Shown here piece by piece: positions 27,352-36,698 of a stretch of 60,034 bases of DNA. Where the stretch lies: contig DASPIL010000106.1 of the NCBI GenBank assembly GCA_035629175.1, positions 1 through 60,034 of the forward strand. The letters are read 5' to 3'. This DNA comes from Verrucomicrobiia bacterium. GTDB taxonomy: Bacteria > Verrucomicrobiota > Verrucomicrobiia > Limisphaerales > DASXHY01. The notes below the pieces were generated by a model. The model saw only the letters and a list, made by a program, of their open reading frames with translations. It did not search any database and had not been told where the DNA came from. Position 1 is the stretch's first letter. Each line of letters starts with the position of its first letter. A program made the position numbers and the translations under genes.

Positions 27352-28494
27352 ATGTTCGAGTTGTTGAAGTCGGATTCAGAAACGAAGGCACGATTGGGCC
27401 GCCTTAGCACCGCCCATGGCGTCATTGAGACGCCTGTCTTCATGCCCGTGGGTACGCAGGCGAGCGTGAAGGCGCTGGATCCGCGCGAGCTGCTCGAGAT
27501 GGGCACGCAGGTCATCCTGGGCAACACCTATCACCTCAACATCCGGCCCGGCATGGACATCATCCGCGCCGCGGGCGGGCTGCATCGCTTCATGAACTGG
27601 AATCTGCCGATCCTCACGGACAGCGGCGGATTCCAGGTGTTCAGCCTCTCGAATATTCGCAAGATCCAGGCGCATGGCGTGGAATTTCGTTCACACCTCG
27701 ATGGATCGCTGCTGTTTCTTGGCCCGAAGGAGGCGATGGGAATCCAGCGCGACCTGGGATCGGATATTGCAATGGTGTTTGACGACTGCCCCCCTCACAC
27801 CGCGTCGGCGAAGGAATTGAAGGCAGCTGTTGAACGCACGATTCGATGGGCCGGTGAATGCCGGCAACAGGAGCGTGCTGCCGGCCAGCTGGTCTTTGGG
27901 ATTGTACAGGGCGGGGCCGATGCCGCCATGCGGGAGCATTGCGCCAAGGCGTTGATTCAGCTGAATTTCGATGGGTATGCGATTGGCGGTGTGAGCGTGG
28001 GAGAACCTGAACCTGAAATGCTGAAGGCGATAGAGATCACGGAGCCGCACCTGCCAGCCAGCAAGCCCCGCTACGCGATGGGATTGGGTACGCCAGCGCA
28101 ACTCGTGGAGCTGGTGGCGCGAGGCGTTGACATGTTCGACTGCGTCCTTCCCACGCGCGTGGCACGCAATGGAACGGCCTTTACGCACGGCGGCACGATC
28201 AGCATCAAGGGCGGCATGCACAAGACCGACTTCCGGCCGATCGAGGAAGGCTGCGAATGTTATGCGTGCCAGCACTTCACGCGCGCCTACCTGCGTCACC
28301 TTCTCAATGTGAACGAAATCCTCGGGCTGCGCATGTTGAGCGTTCACAACTCGCACATGTACCTGAAAGTCATGCGCGAAGTTCGGAGGGCGATTGGCGA
28401 TGGAACGTTTGCCGACTATCGCCGCCAGTTCGTGGCGAACTACCGCCCGTCACAGAAGGTCATGCTGGCGCGCGCTGCCGCGGCTGACCGTTGA
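27352..28494 (+). CDS. tgt: tRNA-guanine transglycosylase
   Basis: 380 residues from ATG 27352; the frame is open upstream into the regulator gene, but MFELLKSDSETKARLG is the family start. Motifs: FMPVGTQASVKAL, LTDSGGFQVFSL with the first catalytic aspartate, FGIVQGG, and GVDMFDCVLPTRVARNG with the nucleophilic aspartate. The zinc site is C-x-C-x2-C (CECYAC) plus a downstream histidine (MLSVHN). It exchanges guanine-34 for preQ1 in tRNAs with GUN anticodons. No other queuosine genes are adjacent. Confidence 0.97.
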   Translation: MFELLKSDSETKARLGRLSTAHGVIETPVFMPVGTQASVKALDPRELLEMGTQVILGNTYHLNIRPGMDIIRAAGGLHRFMNWNLPILTDSGGFQVFSLSNIRKIQAHGVEFRSHLDGSLLFLGPKEAMGIQRDLGSDIAMVFDDCPPHTASAKELKAAVERTIRWAGECRQQERAAGQLVFGIVQGGADAAMREHCAKALIQLNFDGYAIGGVSVGEPEPEMLKAIEITEPHLPASKPRYAMGLGTPAQLVELVARGVDMFDCVLPTRVARNGTAFTHGGTISIKGGMHKTDFRPIEEGCECYACQHFTRAYLRHLLNVNEILGLRMLSVHNSHMYLKVMREVRRAIGDGTFADYRRQFVANYRPSQKVMLARAAAADR

Positions 28495-28604
28495 CCTGGA
28501 CGGCCTTCGCGGGAACGGGAGCGCGCGAGCGGTTTCGCCGTAACAACCCCAGTGACAAACGCGTCCTTGATCAACACGTTAGCTGGGTCAATTTCCGAAA
28601 GCCT

Positions 28605-29291
28605 ATGAAACTGAAACGTTTTTTCCCTGCCGTCACTATCATTGGTTTTGCCCTCGCTCTTGAAGCAGCGGAACCTTCCCAGCCGAGCACCAACGCCACA
28701 CGCGTTGCCTGCATCGGCGACAGCATCACGTTCGGCGTCGGCGTGAAGGACTTGAAAGCGGACGCCTACCCGGCGCAACTGGCGCGAATGCTGGGGGATC
28801 GGTGGGAGGTGAAGAATTACGGGGTCAGCGGAGCCACGATGATGAACAAGGGAGACCGTCCCTACCAGCAGCGCGCCGAGTACAAGGCTGCGCTGGCGTC
28901 GAAACCCGACGTCGTCGTCATTGCCCTGGGAACGAACGACAGCAAACCGCAGAACTTCGAAAAAAATCCTGACGATTTCCTGCCCAGCTACCGCGCCATG
29001 GTGAACAGCTTTCGCGAGACGAATCCTCGCATAAAGGTTTTTGTTTGCCTGCCGGTACCCGCCTTCCCGGAAAATGGAGGCATTCGAGACAGCGTCATCA
29101 GCGGGAAGATTATTCCTGAAATTCAGCGTCTCGCGCAGGAGGAGAATCTTTTCGTGATCGATTTGCATTCGGCTCTCGACGCGAAGAGCGAGCATTTTCC
29201 GGACAAGGTCCACCCGAACAAGGAGGGCGCGCGGCTGATTGCGAAGGCCGTTGCGGCAGCGGTGGCCAACGACCTGACCAAGGGAAACTAA
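28605..29291 (+). CDS. SGNH/GDSL hydrolase, exported
   Basis: 228 residues from ATG 28605 with a signal peptide (MKLKRFFPAVTIIGFALALEA). The catalytic serine is in IGDSITFG (block I), the glycine/asparagine oxyanion residues are in NYGVSGATM and ALGTND, and the Asp/His pair is in DKVHPNKEG. This is the sialate O-acetylesterase/rhamnogalacturonan acetylesterase-like branch, probably removing acetyl groups from polysaccharides in the periplasm or outside. The next gene, a GH43-like protein, begins directly after its stop codon, so the two look like a small glycan-processing operon. Confidence 0.9.
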   Translation: MKLKRFFPAVTIIGFALALEAAEPSQPSTNATRVACIGDSITFGVGVKDLKADAYPAQLARMLGDRWEVKNYGVSGATMMNKGDRPYQQRAEYKAALASKPDVVVIALGTNDSKPQNFEKNPDDFLPSYRAMVNSFRETNPRIKVFVCLPVPAFPENGGIRDSVISGKIIPEIQRLAQEENLFVIDLHSALDAKSEHFPDKVHPNKEGARLIAKAVAAAVANDLTKGN

Positions 29292-30287
29292 ATGACGACC
29301 CTGTTTTTAAAGATCATGCCGGGCGCGCTGCTTGTCGGAGTGCTGGCACTGAACTCGATTGCGGCTCCAGCACTGATCAAACCTGGGGAGGTATGGCCTG
29401 ACGACCGTGGTCAGCATGTTCAGGCGCATGGCGGCGGCATCATCAAACTGGCCGGCACCTACTACTGGTTTGGCGAGGACCGCGGCCAGACGAACGCGCG
29501 CGGGAAACGTTTTGTCGCGTGTTATGCTTCGACCAACCTGGCGAACTGGACGTTCCGAAACCAGGTGATGCAGCAGGAGGATCCAGAGAACCTTGGCCCC
29601 GGCTGGGTGCTCGAAAGGCCAAAGGTTTTCTACAATGCAAAAACGAAGAAGTTCGTGATGTACATGCATCTTGACGATCGGCGTTACCAGTTTGCGCGGG
29701 TTGGCGTGGCGGTGTGCGATACAGTGGATGGCGATTATCAATACGTGAAAAGCTTTCGTCCGCTCGGATGCGAAAGCAGGGACATTGGCCAGTTCATTGA
29801 TGATGACGGGTCCGCCTACCTGATCTTTGAGGATCGCCCGTCGAAGGGTTTTCACATCGCGGCGTTGTCGGAAGATTACCTCGATGTTGAAAAGGAGATT
29901 TGTTTTATCAAGTCACCGCTGGAAGGCGGAGCGGTTGTGAATTACAACGGGCTCTACTATGCGTTGGGCTCGGCGCTGACGGGGTGGAATCCCAATCCCA
30001 ACAAGTATGCGACCGCCAAATCCCTTGCGGGCCCGTGGTCGGAATTCAAGGACATTGCTCCGCCCGAATCCAACACCTACGGCTCGCAGTCCACGATGAT
30101 GTTGAAAGTGACAGGATCGAAGCAGACCTCGGTGATCTTCATGGGCGACATGTGGCGTCCGCGGACGCAGTGGGATTCGCGATATCTTTGGATGCCGCTT
30201 CAAATCGGAGACGGAGAATTACGGCTGCCTGAGCCGAAGCCGTGGACATTGGATATTGCAACAGGAGAAGCCGTGATTCGCGAGTAG
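29292..30287 (+). CDS. GH43-like glycoside hydrolase, exported
   Basis: 331 residues with a signal peptide (LKIMPGALLVGVLALNSIAA). The five-bladed propeller begins DDRGQHVQAHGGGIIKLAGTYYWFGE, the pattern of the GH43 branch that includes exo-beta-1,3-galactanases; the aspartate before HGGG is the likely base. Later blades show LERPKVFYNAKTKKFVMYMH, RDIGQFIDDDGSAYLIFED and TYGSQSTMMLKV. Starts immediately after the SGNH hydrolase gene (no gap). The substrate is uncertain; together they suggest side-chain removal from a plant or algal polysaccharide. Confidence 0.88.
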   Translation: MTTLFLKIMPGALLVGVLALNSIAAPALIKPGEVWPDDRGQHVQAHGGGIIKLAGTYYWFGEDRGQTNARGKRFVACYASTNLANWTFRNQVMQQEDPENLGPGWVLERPKVFYNAKTKKFVMYMHLDDRRYQFARVGVAVCDTVDGDYQYVKSFRPLGCESRDIGQFIDDDGSAYLIFEDRPSKGFHIAALSEDYLDVEKEICFIKSPLEGGAVVNYNGLYYALGSALTGWNPNPNKYATAKSLAGPWSEFKDIAPPESNTYGSQSTMMLKVTGSKQTSVIFMGDMWRPRTQWDSRYLWMPLQIGDGELRLPEPKPWTLDIATGEAVIRE

Positions 30288-30358
30288 TAGAAGCCCGTTT
30301 CAAAAACTCCTGCGCCAGGGGCATTCCGTTTTAGAGCATCAGGTTCGCATGCGGCATC

Positions 30359-30490
30359 AGCCGCCGGAGCGCCGGCTTACGATGATCGGCCAACCGGCGC
30401 AGGAACATTGACGAAGGAACCAGGACTGCTCGAATTCTGTGGCTCCTCTCGCAAAATTGCGCGTCAGCCGACTGCAAACCGGCGCTCCCG
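30359..30490. repeat. Imperfect inverted repeat, ~130 bp
   Basis: The left arm (30359-30390, AGCCGCCGGAGCGCCGGC...) is matched in reverse complement by the right arm (30464-30490, ...AAACCGGCGCTCCCG), sharing a GGAGCGCCGG core and a diverged flank. It fills much of the 290 bp between the GH43-like and nfeD genes, where I see no ORF. It is probably a small non-coding mobile or REP-like element. Confidence 0.55.
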
Positions 30491-30577
30491 TGCTGACGTT
30501 TCGCCGTCAGTGCTTCGAATGGCGGAGGTTCTAGCAGTTGCGCGGTGGAGGTCTTCTGTTAAGGTGCCTTCGAGGTC

Positions 30578-31873
30578 ATGAAGGTTTACTCAGCCATATT
30601 GCTGGCGGCGCAGCTCCTTGCATCCGTGGCAACCGTGTTCGGAGCGAACATTGGGCTGATCGAAATCAAAGGCGCCATCGGCCCCGCCACTGCTGGTTAT
30701 ATCTCGCGCGCGATCTCCGTCTCCGAGTCTCGCGGCGACGTTTTTCTGATTGTTCAACTCGACACGCCAGGCGGACTGCTGGATTCCACCAAGGACATCA
30801 TAGAGCGCTTCTACTCGTCACGGGTTCCAATTGTCGTCTTCGTGGCGCCGTCCAGCGCAAACGCTGGCAGCGCGGGCACTTTCATCACAATGGCCGCGGA
30901 TGTCGCAGCTATGGCGCCGCACAGCAGCATTGGCGCAGCGCATCCCGTTTCGATCGGATCGGGCGGCAATGTCGAAAAGACCGACGATGTCATGAAGCAG
31001 AAGCTGGAAAATTTCGCGAGCAGCTACATCGAGGGCATCGCCGAAAAGCGGGGTCGCAACGCCGAGTGGGCCAGGTCCGCTGTCAGGGAAAGCGCCTCAA
31101 TCACTGCTGAAAAGGCCCTTGAGTTGAATGTCATCGATTTGATCGCCGCCGATATTCCCGACCTGTTGAAGCAGCTGAACGGGCGTGCGGTTCGAGATGC
31201 GGAACTGAACACCACTGGTTCCAACGTGGTGAAAATTCCGATGCAGCCGCGCGAACGTTTCTTCCAGTTGATGTGGCGGCCTGAGGTGATGTTTGTCCTC
31301 CTGCTGGTTGCGATCTACGGGATCATTGGTGAGATCAACAATCCCGGCACGCTGGTTCCCGGAATCGCGGGGGCCATTGCGCTGATCCTGTTTCTCTACA
31401 TGTCAACCATTCTGCCGATCAATATTGCGGGCATTGCGTTGATCGTGCTCGCGATCATTTTGTTTGTGGCGGATGTCTACACGCCCTCCCACGGGGTCTT
31501 GAGTGTCGGCGGAATTGTTGCGTTCTTCCTTGGGGCGCTGATGCTGTTCAATCGTTCGGCGCCGGGATTTCACTTGTCGCTCGTTTATATCATTCCAGCC
31601 ACGGCTGTGACCGCCCTGTTCTTTCTGTTCGTGGTTGCAGCGGGCCTGCGCGCGCAGCGCTTGCCGCCGCGAACGGGGTCCGAAGCGATGATCGGCCAGG
31701 TCGTTCCGGCACTGGACGCGATAGATGCTCGCCGGGGACGTGTGTTCATTGAGGGCGAATACTGGACCGCCGTTTCGGAGGAACCTGTGGAAAAGGATCG
31801 TCTCGTGGAGGTGGTTGGGATCGAGGGATTGAAACTGAAAGTAAGACCAAAACACGGAAAGAAATCTGCATGA
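30578..31873 (+). CDS. NfeD-family membrane serine protease
   Basis: 431 residues: signal peptide (to about residue 23), a ClpP-like protease domain (about 24-200), then four or five membrane helices (about 235-355) and an NfeD OB-fold domain (about 365-431). By analogy with the archaeal stomatin-operon protease, the nucleophile is S98 in NAGSAGTFI and the general base probably K140 in DDVMKQKL. Members cut stomatin-like partners. A slipin gene follows with an ATGA overlap, the classic nfeD-stomatin pair. Likely membrane quality control. Confidence 0.94.
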   Translation: MKVYSAILLAAQLLASVATVFGANIGLIEIKGAIGPATAGYISRAISVSESRGDVFLIVQLDTPGGLLDSTKDIIERFYSSRVPIVVFVAPSSANAGSAGTFITMAADVAAMAPHSSIGAAHPVSIGSGGNVEKTDDVMKQKLENFASSYIEGIAEKRGRNAEWARSAVRESASITAEKALELNVIDLIAADIPDLLKQLNGRAVRDAELNTTGSNVVKIPMQPRERFFQLMWRPEVMFVLLLVAIYGIIGEINNPGTLVPGIAGAIALILFLYMSTILPINIAGIALIVLAIILFVADVYTPSHGVLSVGGIVAFFLGALMLFNRSAPGFHLSLVYIIPATAVTALFFLFVVAAGLRAQRLPPRTGSEAMIGQVVPALDAIDARRGRVFIEGEYWTAVSEEPVEKDRLVEVVGIEGLKLKVRPKHGKKSA

Positions 31874-32670
31874 ACGAAATTTTGCCAACACTCGCCCGCT
31901 GGGGAACTGGGCTCTTTATCGCACTCGTGGTTGCCTCGTTCATCCTGCCGCAGATGGTTCGCATCCTGCGCGAATACGAGCGCGGGGTTGTTTTCCGCCT
32001 CGGCAAACTGCTGGGTGCCAAGGGGCCAGGTTTGATCTTTCTCATTCCGGTGGTGGATCGGATGGTCAAGATGGACCTGCGCGTTGTGACCATCGATGTC
32101 GCGCGGCAGGAGGTTATGACCCGCGATAACGTCCCGGTATCCGTCGACGCCGTCGTGTATTTCCGCGTCATCGATCCCACGGCCGCGGTCATCAAGGTGG
32201 AGAACTATTGGAAGGCGACGTCACTGATTTCACAAACAACGCTGCGCAGCGTCCTGGGACAGGCTGAGCTGGACGAACTTTTATCCCAGCGCGAGAAGAT
32301 CAACCATACGTTGCAGGAGATCATTGATCGCCAGACCGACCCCTGGGGAATCAAGGTCACTTCCGTTGAGATCAAGGATGTGTCGCTGCCCGAAACGATG
32401 AAGCGCGCGATGGCCAAGCAGGCCGAAGCCGAGCGCGAGCGGCGGGCCAAGATCGTCAATGCCGAGGGTGAATTTCAGGCGGCCGAAAAGATGGTGCAGG
32501 CGGCATCGCTGATCAGCGTTGAGCCGATTGCCTTGCAGTTGCGTTACCTGCAGACGATGCGGGAGATTGCCAACGAACACAGCACAACCACGTTCATCCC
32601 TTTGCCGATTGATTTGTTCAGCGCCTTTCTCAACCGCAACAAAGATACGCGCACACCGCCCAACGCCTGA
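31870..32670 (+). CDS. Slipin (stomatin/SPFH family) protein
   Basis: 266 residues. One N-terminal membrane segment ([18 protein letters not shown]) is followed by the SPFH domain ([53 protein letters not shown]) and a C-terminal coiled coil ([28 protein letters not shown]). Oligomerises on the inner face of the membrane to form microdomains. Coupled to the NfeD protease by a 4 bp ATGA overlap. Confidence 0.95.
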   Translation: MNEILPTLARWGTGLFIALVVASFILPQMVRILREYERGVVFRLGKLLGAKGPGLIFLIPVVDRMVKMDLRVVTIDVARQEVMTRDNVPVSVDAVVYFRVIDPTAAVIKVENYWKATSLISQTTLRSVLGQAELDELLSQREKINHTLQEIIDRQTDPWGIKVTSVEIKDVSLPETMKRAMAKQAEAERERRAKIVNAEGEFQAAEKMVQAASLISVEPIALQLRYLQTMREIANEHSTTTFIPLPIDLFSAFLNRNKDTRTPPNA

Positions 32671-32730
32671 CTTGAAAAGCCGCGGCTGAACCCTATTCTG
32701 AAGCGAATTCCAGATCAACCCAGGACACTG

Positions 32731-33438
32731 ATGAACCGACGGACGTGGCAATCATTGGACGAGATGCGGAAAGCCGCAGAGGAGGGCGATGCGCAGGCGC
32801 AATGCTATCTGGGAGTGTGTTACCATACCGGCCAGGGACTGCCGCTCGATTACGTCGAAGCGGTCAAGTGGTATCGCAAGGCTGCCGACCGGAACGATCC
32901 CGTAGCGCAGTGTTATCTAGGCGTGTGTTATCAGAGCGGACTGGGCGTTCCGCAGGAATTCGGACAGGCCGCCAAGTGGTTTCGGGAAGCCGCGGAGCAG
33001 GGAGATCCCGCCGCGCAATTCAACCTCGGGGTTCTCTATGAGACGGGCCAGGGCGTAGCGCAGAATTATCACGAGGCTCTCAAATGGTATCACGCGGCAG
33101 CGGAACGCGGCGAACCGCAGGCACAGTTTAATCTGGGCGTGTTCTATGAACAGGGCCACGTCGTGCCGCAAAATTTCCAGGAAGCCGTCAAATGGTATCG
33201 CGCCGCCGCCGAGCAGGAAGTCGCGCCCGCGCAATGCAACCTCGGCCTGTGTTACCAGACAGGACGCGGCGTCGACAAAAGCCCGCAGGATGCCGTGCGA
33301 TGGTTCATTCGCGCAGCACGACAGGGCGACAAAACCGCACAGCATAACCTCGGGGTGCATTACGCCATGGTGGAAGCCCAGTCCCAGGCTGCCGCAGAGG
33401 AAGCCGCCGCGCAGGCAGCGGAAGAGGCGCAGCAGTAG
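32731..33438 (+). CDS. Sel1-repeat protein
   Basis: 235 residues, almost entirely Sel1-type helical repeats of 36 residues: five full repeats of the form A-x-AQ-x-NLG-x-x-Y-x-x-G-x-GV-x-x-x-x-x-EA-x-KWY-x-x-AA, a partial sixth, and an Ala/Glu/Gln-rich tail. No signal peptide, so cytoplasmic. Such solenoids bind other proteins; the partner is unknown. It lies 60 bp after the slipin gene on the same strand, so it may belong to that operon. An AGGA precedes the ATG. Confidence 0.92.
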   Translation: MNRRTWQSLDEMRKAAEEGDAQAQCYLGVCYHTGQGLPLDYVEAVKWYRKAADRNDPVAQCYLGVCYQSGLGVPQEFGQAAKWFREAAEQGDPAAQFNLGVLYETGQGVAQNYHEALKWYHAAAERGEPQAQFNLGVFYEQGHVVPQNFQEAVKWYRAAAEQEVAPAQCNLGLCYQTGRGVDKSPQDAVRWFIRAARQGDKTAQHNLGVHYAMVEAQSQAAAEEAAAQAAEEAQQ

Positions 33439-33596
33439 AACCCCGTAAATTCCTGGACGCCTCGCTTTTCGAGCGGGAGACCATGGTCGTATTGTCCAGG
33501 TTCTGCCCCCTGCTATTCTCCCTCCATCAGCTGGATGCAGCTCGCGCGTGATTGCGGGCGGGGCATCCAGGATTTTCAATCAAACCCCTGGAACCT

Positions 33597-34163
33597 ATGA
33601 AAAACAAACGCATGTTTATTTTGGCCGTCCTTGGACTGCCGTTTGCCGGGTTGATCATGGCTGCGGTGTCGCACAAACAGGTGACTTCCGATCGCATTGC
33701 GCGAGGACAGTATTTGGTTGTTTATGGAGGTTGCAACGATTGTCACACCCCGTTGCAGATGACTGCGCAAGGTCCAGTGCCCGACATGAAGCGCATGTTG
33801 TCGGGCCACCCCGAAACGCTCCAGTTGCCGCCGCCTGAGCTCAAGGAAGGACCCTGGTTTGCAAAGACCGCCGGGATGACCGCCTGGGCGGGACCGTGGG
33901 GAATCAGCTATGCGCCGAACCTGACGCCCGATGTGGAAACCGGCATGGGAATCTGGACCGAAGCCATGTTCATCAGTGCAATGCGGACCGGCCGGCACAT
34001 GGGTTCGGGACGCGAAATTCTGCCCCCGATGCCGTGGCGCAATGTGGGACAATTGAGCGACGAGGATTTGAAGGCCGTGTATGCGTATCTCAAGAGCATA
34101 CCCGCGATCCGCAACTCAGTCCCCCGTCCGAGTCCGCCTCCCGGTGGCGCCGCGTTTGAGTAG
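33597..34163 (+). CDS. Class I cytochrome c
   Basis: 188 residues from ATG 33597 with an N-terminal membrane anchor or signal (MFILAVLGLPFAGLIMAAV). The haem-binding motif is C-N-D-C-H in YGGCNDCHTPLQ (residues about 45-49), and a likely axial methionine lies in ILPPMPWRN. The last helix DEDLKAVYAYLKSIPAI is typical of cytochrome c. Periplasmic electron carrier or domain. No oxidase or dehydrogenase is adjacent. Its 3' end overlaps the convergent ppk1 gene by 48 bp. Confidence 0.92.
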   Translation: MKNKRMFILAVLGLPFAGLIMAAVSHKQVTSDRIARGQYLVVYGGCNDCHTPLQMTAQGPVPDMKRMLSGHPETLQLPPPELKEGPWFAKTAGMTAWAGPWGISYAPNLTPDVETGMGIWTEAMFISAMRTGRHMGSGREILPPMPWRNVGQLSDEDLKAVYAYLKSIPAIRNSVPRPSPPPGGAAFE

Positions 34164-36356
34164 GCGCGCTGGCTTTTGCACACGGGCGGAAGCGGGGTTC
34201 GCGTCATTGAAGGGGCTCCTCGCGACTTTCACCACTGCGAACCTGTGTTTTGCAGAGCGCGTTTTAGCCGGTCCTGATACGGCCAGCTCGGTGAATTCCA
34301 TCTGGCTTCGCCGCGCCTTTTCGCCATTTGCCCGTTGTGGCGGAACGTAAGTGCCTTTCGATGTGAGCTCGCGCGCACGCGTATTGTCGGCCAGCGTAAT
34401 GGCAAGCACTTCCCGAATGACCCGCTCTCGCAGCACGCCGTCGTCGATTGGAAACACGAGCTCGATGCGACGGAGAAAATTTCGCGGAAGCCAGTCCGCG
34501 CTGCTGAGAAATACCCGCGGCTGGCATCCGTTCTCGAAATAAAACACGCGGCTGTGTTCGAGAAAGCGGTCAACGACGCTGCGGACGCGAATGTTTTCAC
34601 TCAGGTTTTTGACACCGGGACGAAGGCAGCAGACGCCGCGCACGATGAGATCGATCTCCACGCCAGCCTGCGAGGCCGTGTAGAGCGCGTCAATGATCGC
34701 CTGGTCTGCGAGTGAGTTGAGTTTCGCAATGATTCGGGCCGGCAGACCGCGGCGCGCGTTTTCGGTTTCGGCCGCAATCATTGCCAGCATTCGATCGTGC
34801 AGTTCGAACGGCGCCACGATCAGCCTCTCCATCGGCCGAAACTGCGAAATGCCCGTAAGCAGATTGAAGAAGTTGGTGACATCCTCGCCGATGTCTTCCC
34901 GGCACGTAAGCAATCCCAGGTCGGTGTACAGTTTTGCCGTGGATGGATTATAGTTCCCCGTCGCAAGGTGAACGTAACGGCGGATTTCGTGGCCTTCGCG
35001 GCGCACGATGAGGCAGCTCTTTGCATGAATCTTGTATCCCACCAGGCCATACACGACGTGGACGCCATTCTCCTCCAGCTGCCTTGCCCACTGGATGTTG
35101 TTCGCTTCATCGAAGCGGGCGCGAAGCTCCACAACGGCGGTCACCTGTTTGCCGTTTCGCACTGCGCGCTCAAGCGCGCCCACAATGCGCGGATCGCCGC
35201 CGGTCCGATACAGCGTCTGTTTCACAGCCAGGACGCCCGAATCCTCCGCCGCGTGCTGCAGGAGGTCAACGATGCTGTTGAAGGTCTCGTACGGATGATG
35301 CAGAAGGATGTCCTGCTTGCGAATCGTGGCGAAAAGATCTTCCGTATTTCGCAGCGGCAGTGCCACTGGAGGAACGAACGGCGGGTCGCGGAGTTCCGGG
35401 GAATGATCGCCCTGGTAAAGGATCATCAAGCGGCTTGGATTCAGCGGACCGTCGATGATGTAAACGTCGTCACGCCCGAGCCTCAGGGTTGATAGCAGCT
35501 CCTCTTCGATTTCGCTGGGGCATCCCTTCTCGATCTCCAGTCGAACCGCCTCGCCTTTTCGGCGGTTGTGCAACTGGTTCTCCACGGCCCTCAGCAGATT
35601 CGCGGTTTCTTCTTCATCAATATACAACTCGCTGTTGCGAGTGACCCGAAAAGCCCAGTAACCAACAATCCGCGTCCCCGGAAAAAGATCGGCCAGGTGA
35701 TGGCCGATGACCTGGCCAAGATAGGCATAGGCGCGGGTGCCGTCTGTCCGGGGCAATTCGATCAACCGTGGAAGAATCCGCGGAATTTGAACCACAGCCA
35801 TCTGCTGGAGCGTTTCGGTCCCTTTCTTCAGTTCCACCCGCACAATCAGGTTCAGCGACTTGTTCAGCAACTGCGGAAACGGGTGGGCGGGATCAATGGC
35901 GAGCGGCGTCAGCACGGGTCGGACCTGCGACCGGTAGAACGTGGAAGCCCATGCGAGGTCACGTTCACTGAGTTGCGATACGTGCAGGATTCGTATGCCG
36001 CTTTTATCAAGCTGCGGCATCAGCTCGTCCCGCCAGCAAGCATACAGATCTGACACCATGCGGCGCACACGGTCGACGACAGCGCGGAAGGTCTCGGTCG
36101 CAGTGCGGCCGTCGAGGCTTCGCTCCACGACGTCGCTTTCGATTTGCTGCTTCACGCCCGCAACGCGCACCTCGAAAAATTCGTCCAGGTTCGAGCTGGC
36201 GATGCAAAAGAACTTCAGCCGCTCCAGCAACGGCGTTTCGCGATCCTGTGCCTGGTCGAGCACCCGTTGATTGAACTCGAGCCAGCTCAGTTCCCGGTTC
36301 AAGTATCTTGGCGATGTTGGTGTTGGCGCGCTCACGTTGGATTTTCCTGGGCGCAT
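34116..36356 (-). CDS. ppk1: Polyphosphate kinase 1
   Basis: 746 residues, slightly longer than usual because of a basic C-terminal tail of about 50 residues. The N-terminal domain starts YLNRELSWLEFNQRVL. The phosphorylated histidine is in GYKIHAKSCLIVRR, and the second catalytic histidine in YVHLATGNYNPSTAKLYTD; ELRARFDEANNI and LLNPSRLM-like strands are also in place. It makes polyphosphate reversibly from ATP. Divergent from ppx, with 342 bp between the two starts, so synthesis and breakdown of polyphosphate are encoded back to back. Confidence 0.96.
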   Translation of the reverse strand: MRPGKSNVSAPTPTSPRYLNRELSWLEFNQRVLDQAQDRETPLLERLKFFCIASSNLDEFFEVRVAGVKQQIESDVVERSLDGRTATETFRAVVDRVRRMVSDLYACWRDELMPQLDKSGIRILHVSQLSERDLAWASTFYRSQVRPVLTPLAIDPAHPFPQLLNKSLNLIVRVELKKGTETLQQMAVVQIPRILPRLIELPRTDGTRAYAYLGQVIGHHLADLFPGTRIVGYWAFRVTRNSELYIDEEETANLLRAVENQLHNRRKGEAVRLEIEKGCPSEIEEELLSTLRLGRDDVYIIDGPLNPSRLMILYQGDHSPELRDPPFVPPVALPLRNTEDLFATIRKQDILLHHPYETFNSIVDLLQHAAEDSGVLAVKQTLYRTGGDPRIVGALERAVRNGKQVTAVVELRARFDEANNIQWARQLEENGVHVVYGLVGYKIHAKSCLIVRREGHEIRRYVHLATGNYNPSTAKLYTDLGLLTCREDIGEDVTNFFNLLTGISQFRPMERLIVAPFELHDRMLAMIAAETENARRGLPARIIAKLNSLADQAIIDALYTASQAGVEIDLIVRGVCCLRPGVKNLSENIRVRSVVDRFLEHSRVFYFENGCQPRVFLSSADWLPRNFLRRIELVFPIDDGVLRERVIREVLAITLADNTRARELTSKGTYVPPQRANGEKARRSQMEFTELAVSGPAKTRSAKHRFAVVKVARSPFNDANPASARVQKPARLLKRGATGRRTRTGD

Positions 36357-36698
36357 GTTGCCCGAGACGGCGGCGCGCGCAAAGGGGCAAACACCCGGAA
36401 TCGGCCCATCTTGACAGTGCGCTACGAGTCGGACGGTCTCGCCCGCAGCGAAGACCGCATGAGGGTGGCGTCACGCCATCCTGCCTGACCTAGAGGGCGT
36501 GCATCCTTGCCGCCCGGAAAAGCCGTTAAGCACGAGGCGACACTCAAATCCTCTCAATGCGGTCGGCTTCGTTTGAGGTTTCTTCCAACGGGCTGAAAGC
36601 CTGGTTCCATGGCTGTCAGGGAATGCCGGCCGACACGGGGCGGCGGCCGGTCCGTGTTTTCGCTTGGGCGGAGAACGGCGTGTTGTTCTAATCGCGCC
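36357..36698. other. ppk1-ppx divergent spacer
   Basis: 342 bp with no credible gene; short open frames here lack family features. A TTGACA at 36411 has no good -10 partner. The only plausible promoter I see is the one listed at 36664-36692. No operator-like palindrome such as a Pho box is apparent. Confidence 0.4.
36664..36692 (+). promoter_or_regulatory. Possible promoter of ppx, near-leaderless
   Basis: TTGGGC (36664-36669) and TCTAAT (36687-36692) are separated by 17 bp. The -10 hexamer differs from consensus at one position, the -35 at three. Transcription would start at about 36699, which is the A of the ppx ATG. No ribosome-binding site is visible, consistent with a leaderless or near-leaderless message. 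Confidence 0.25.
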
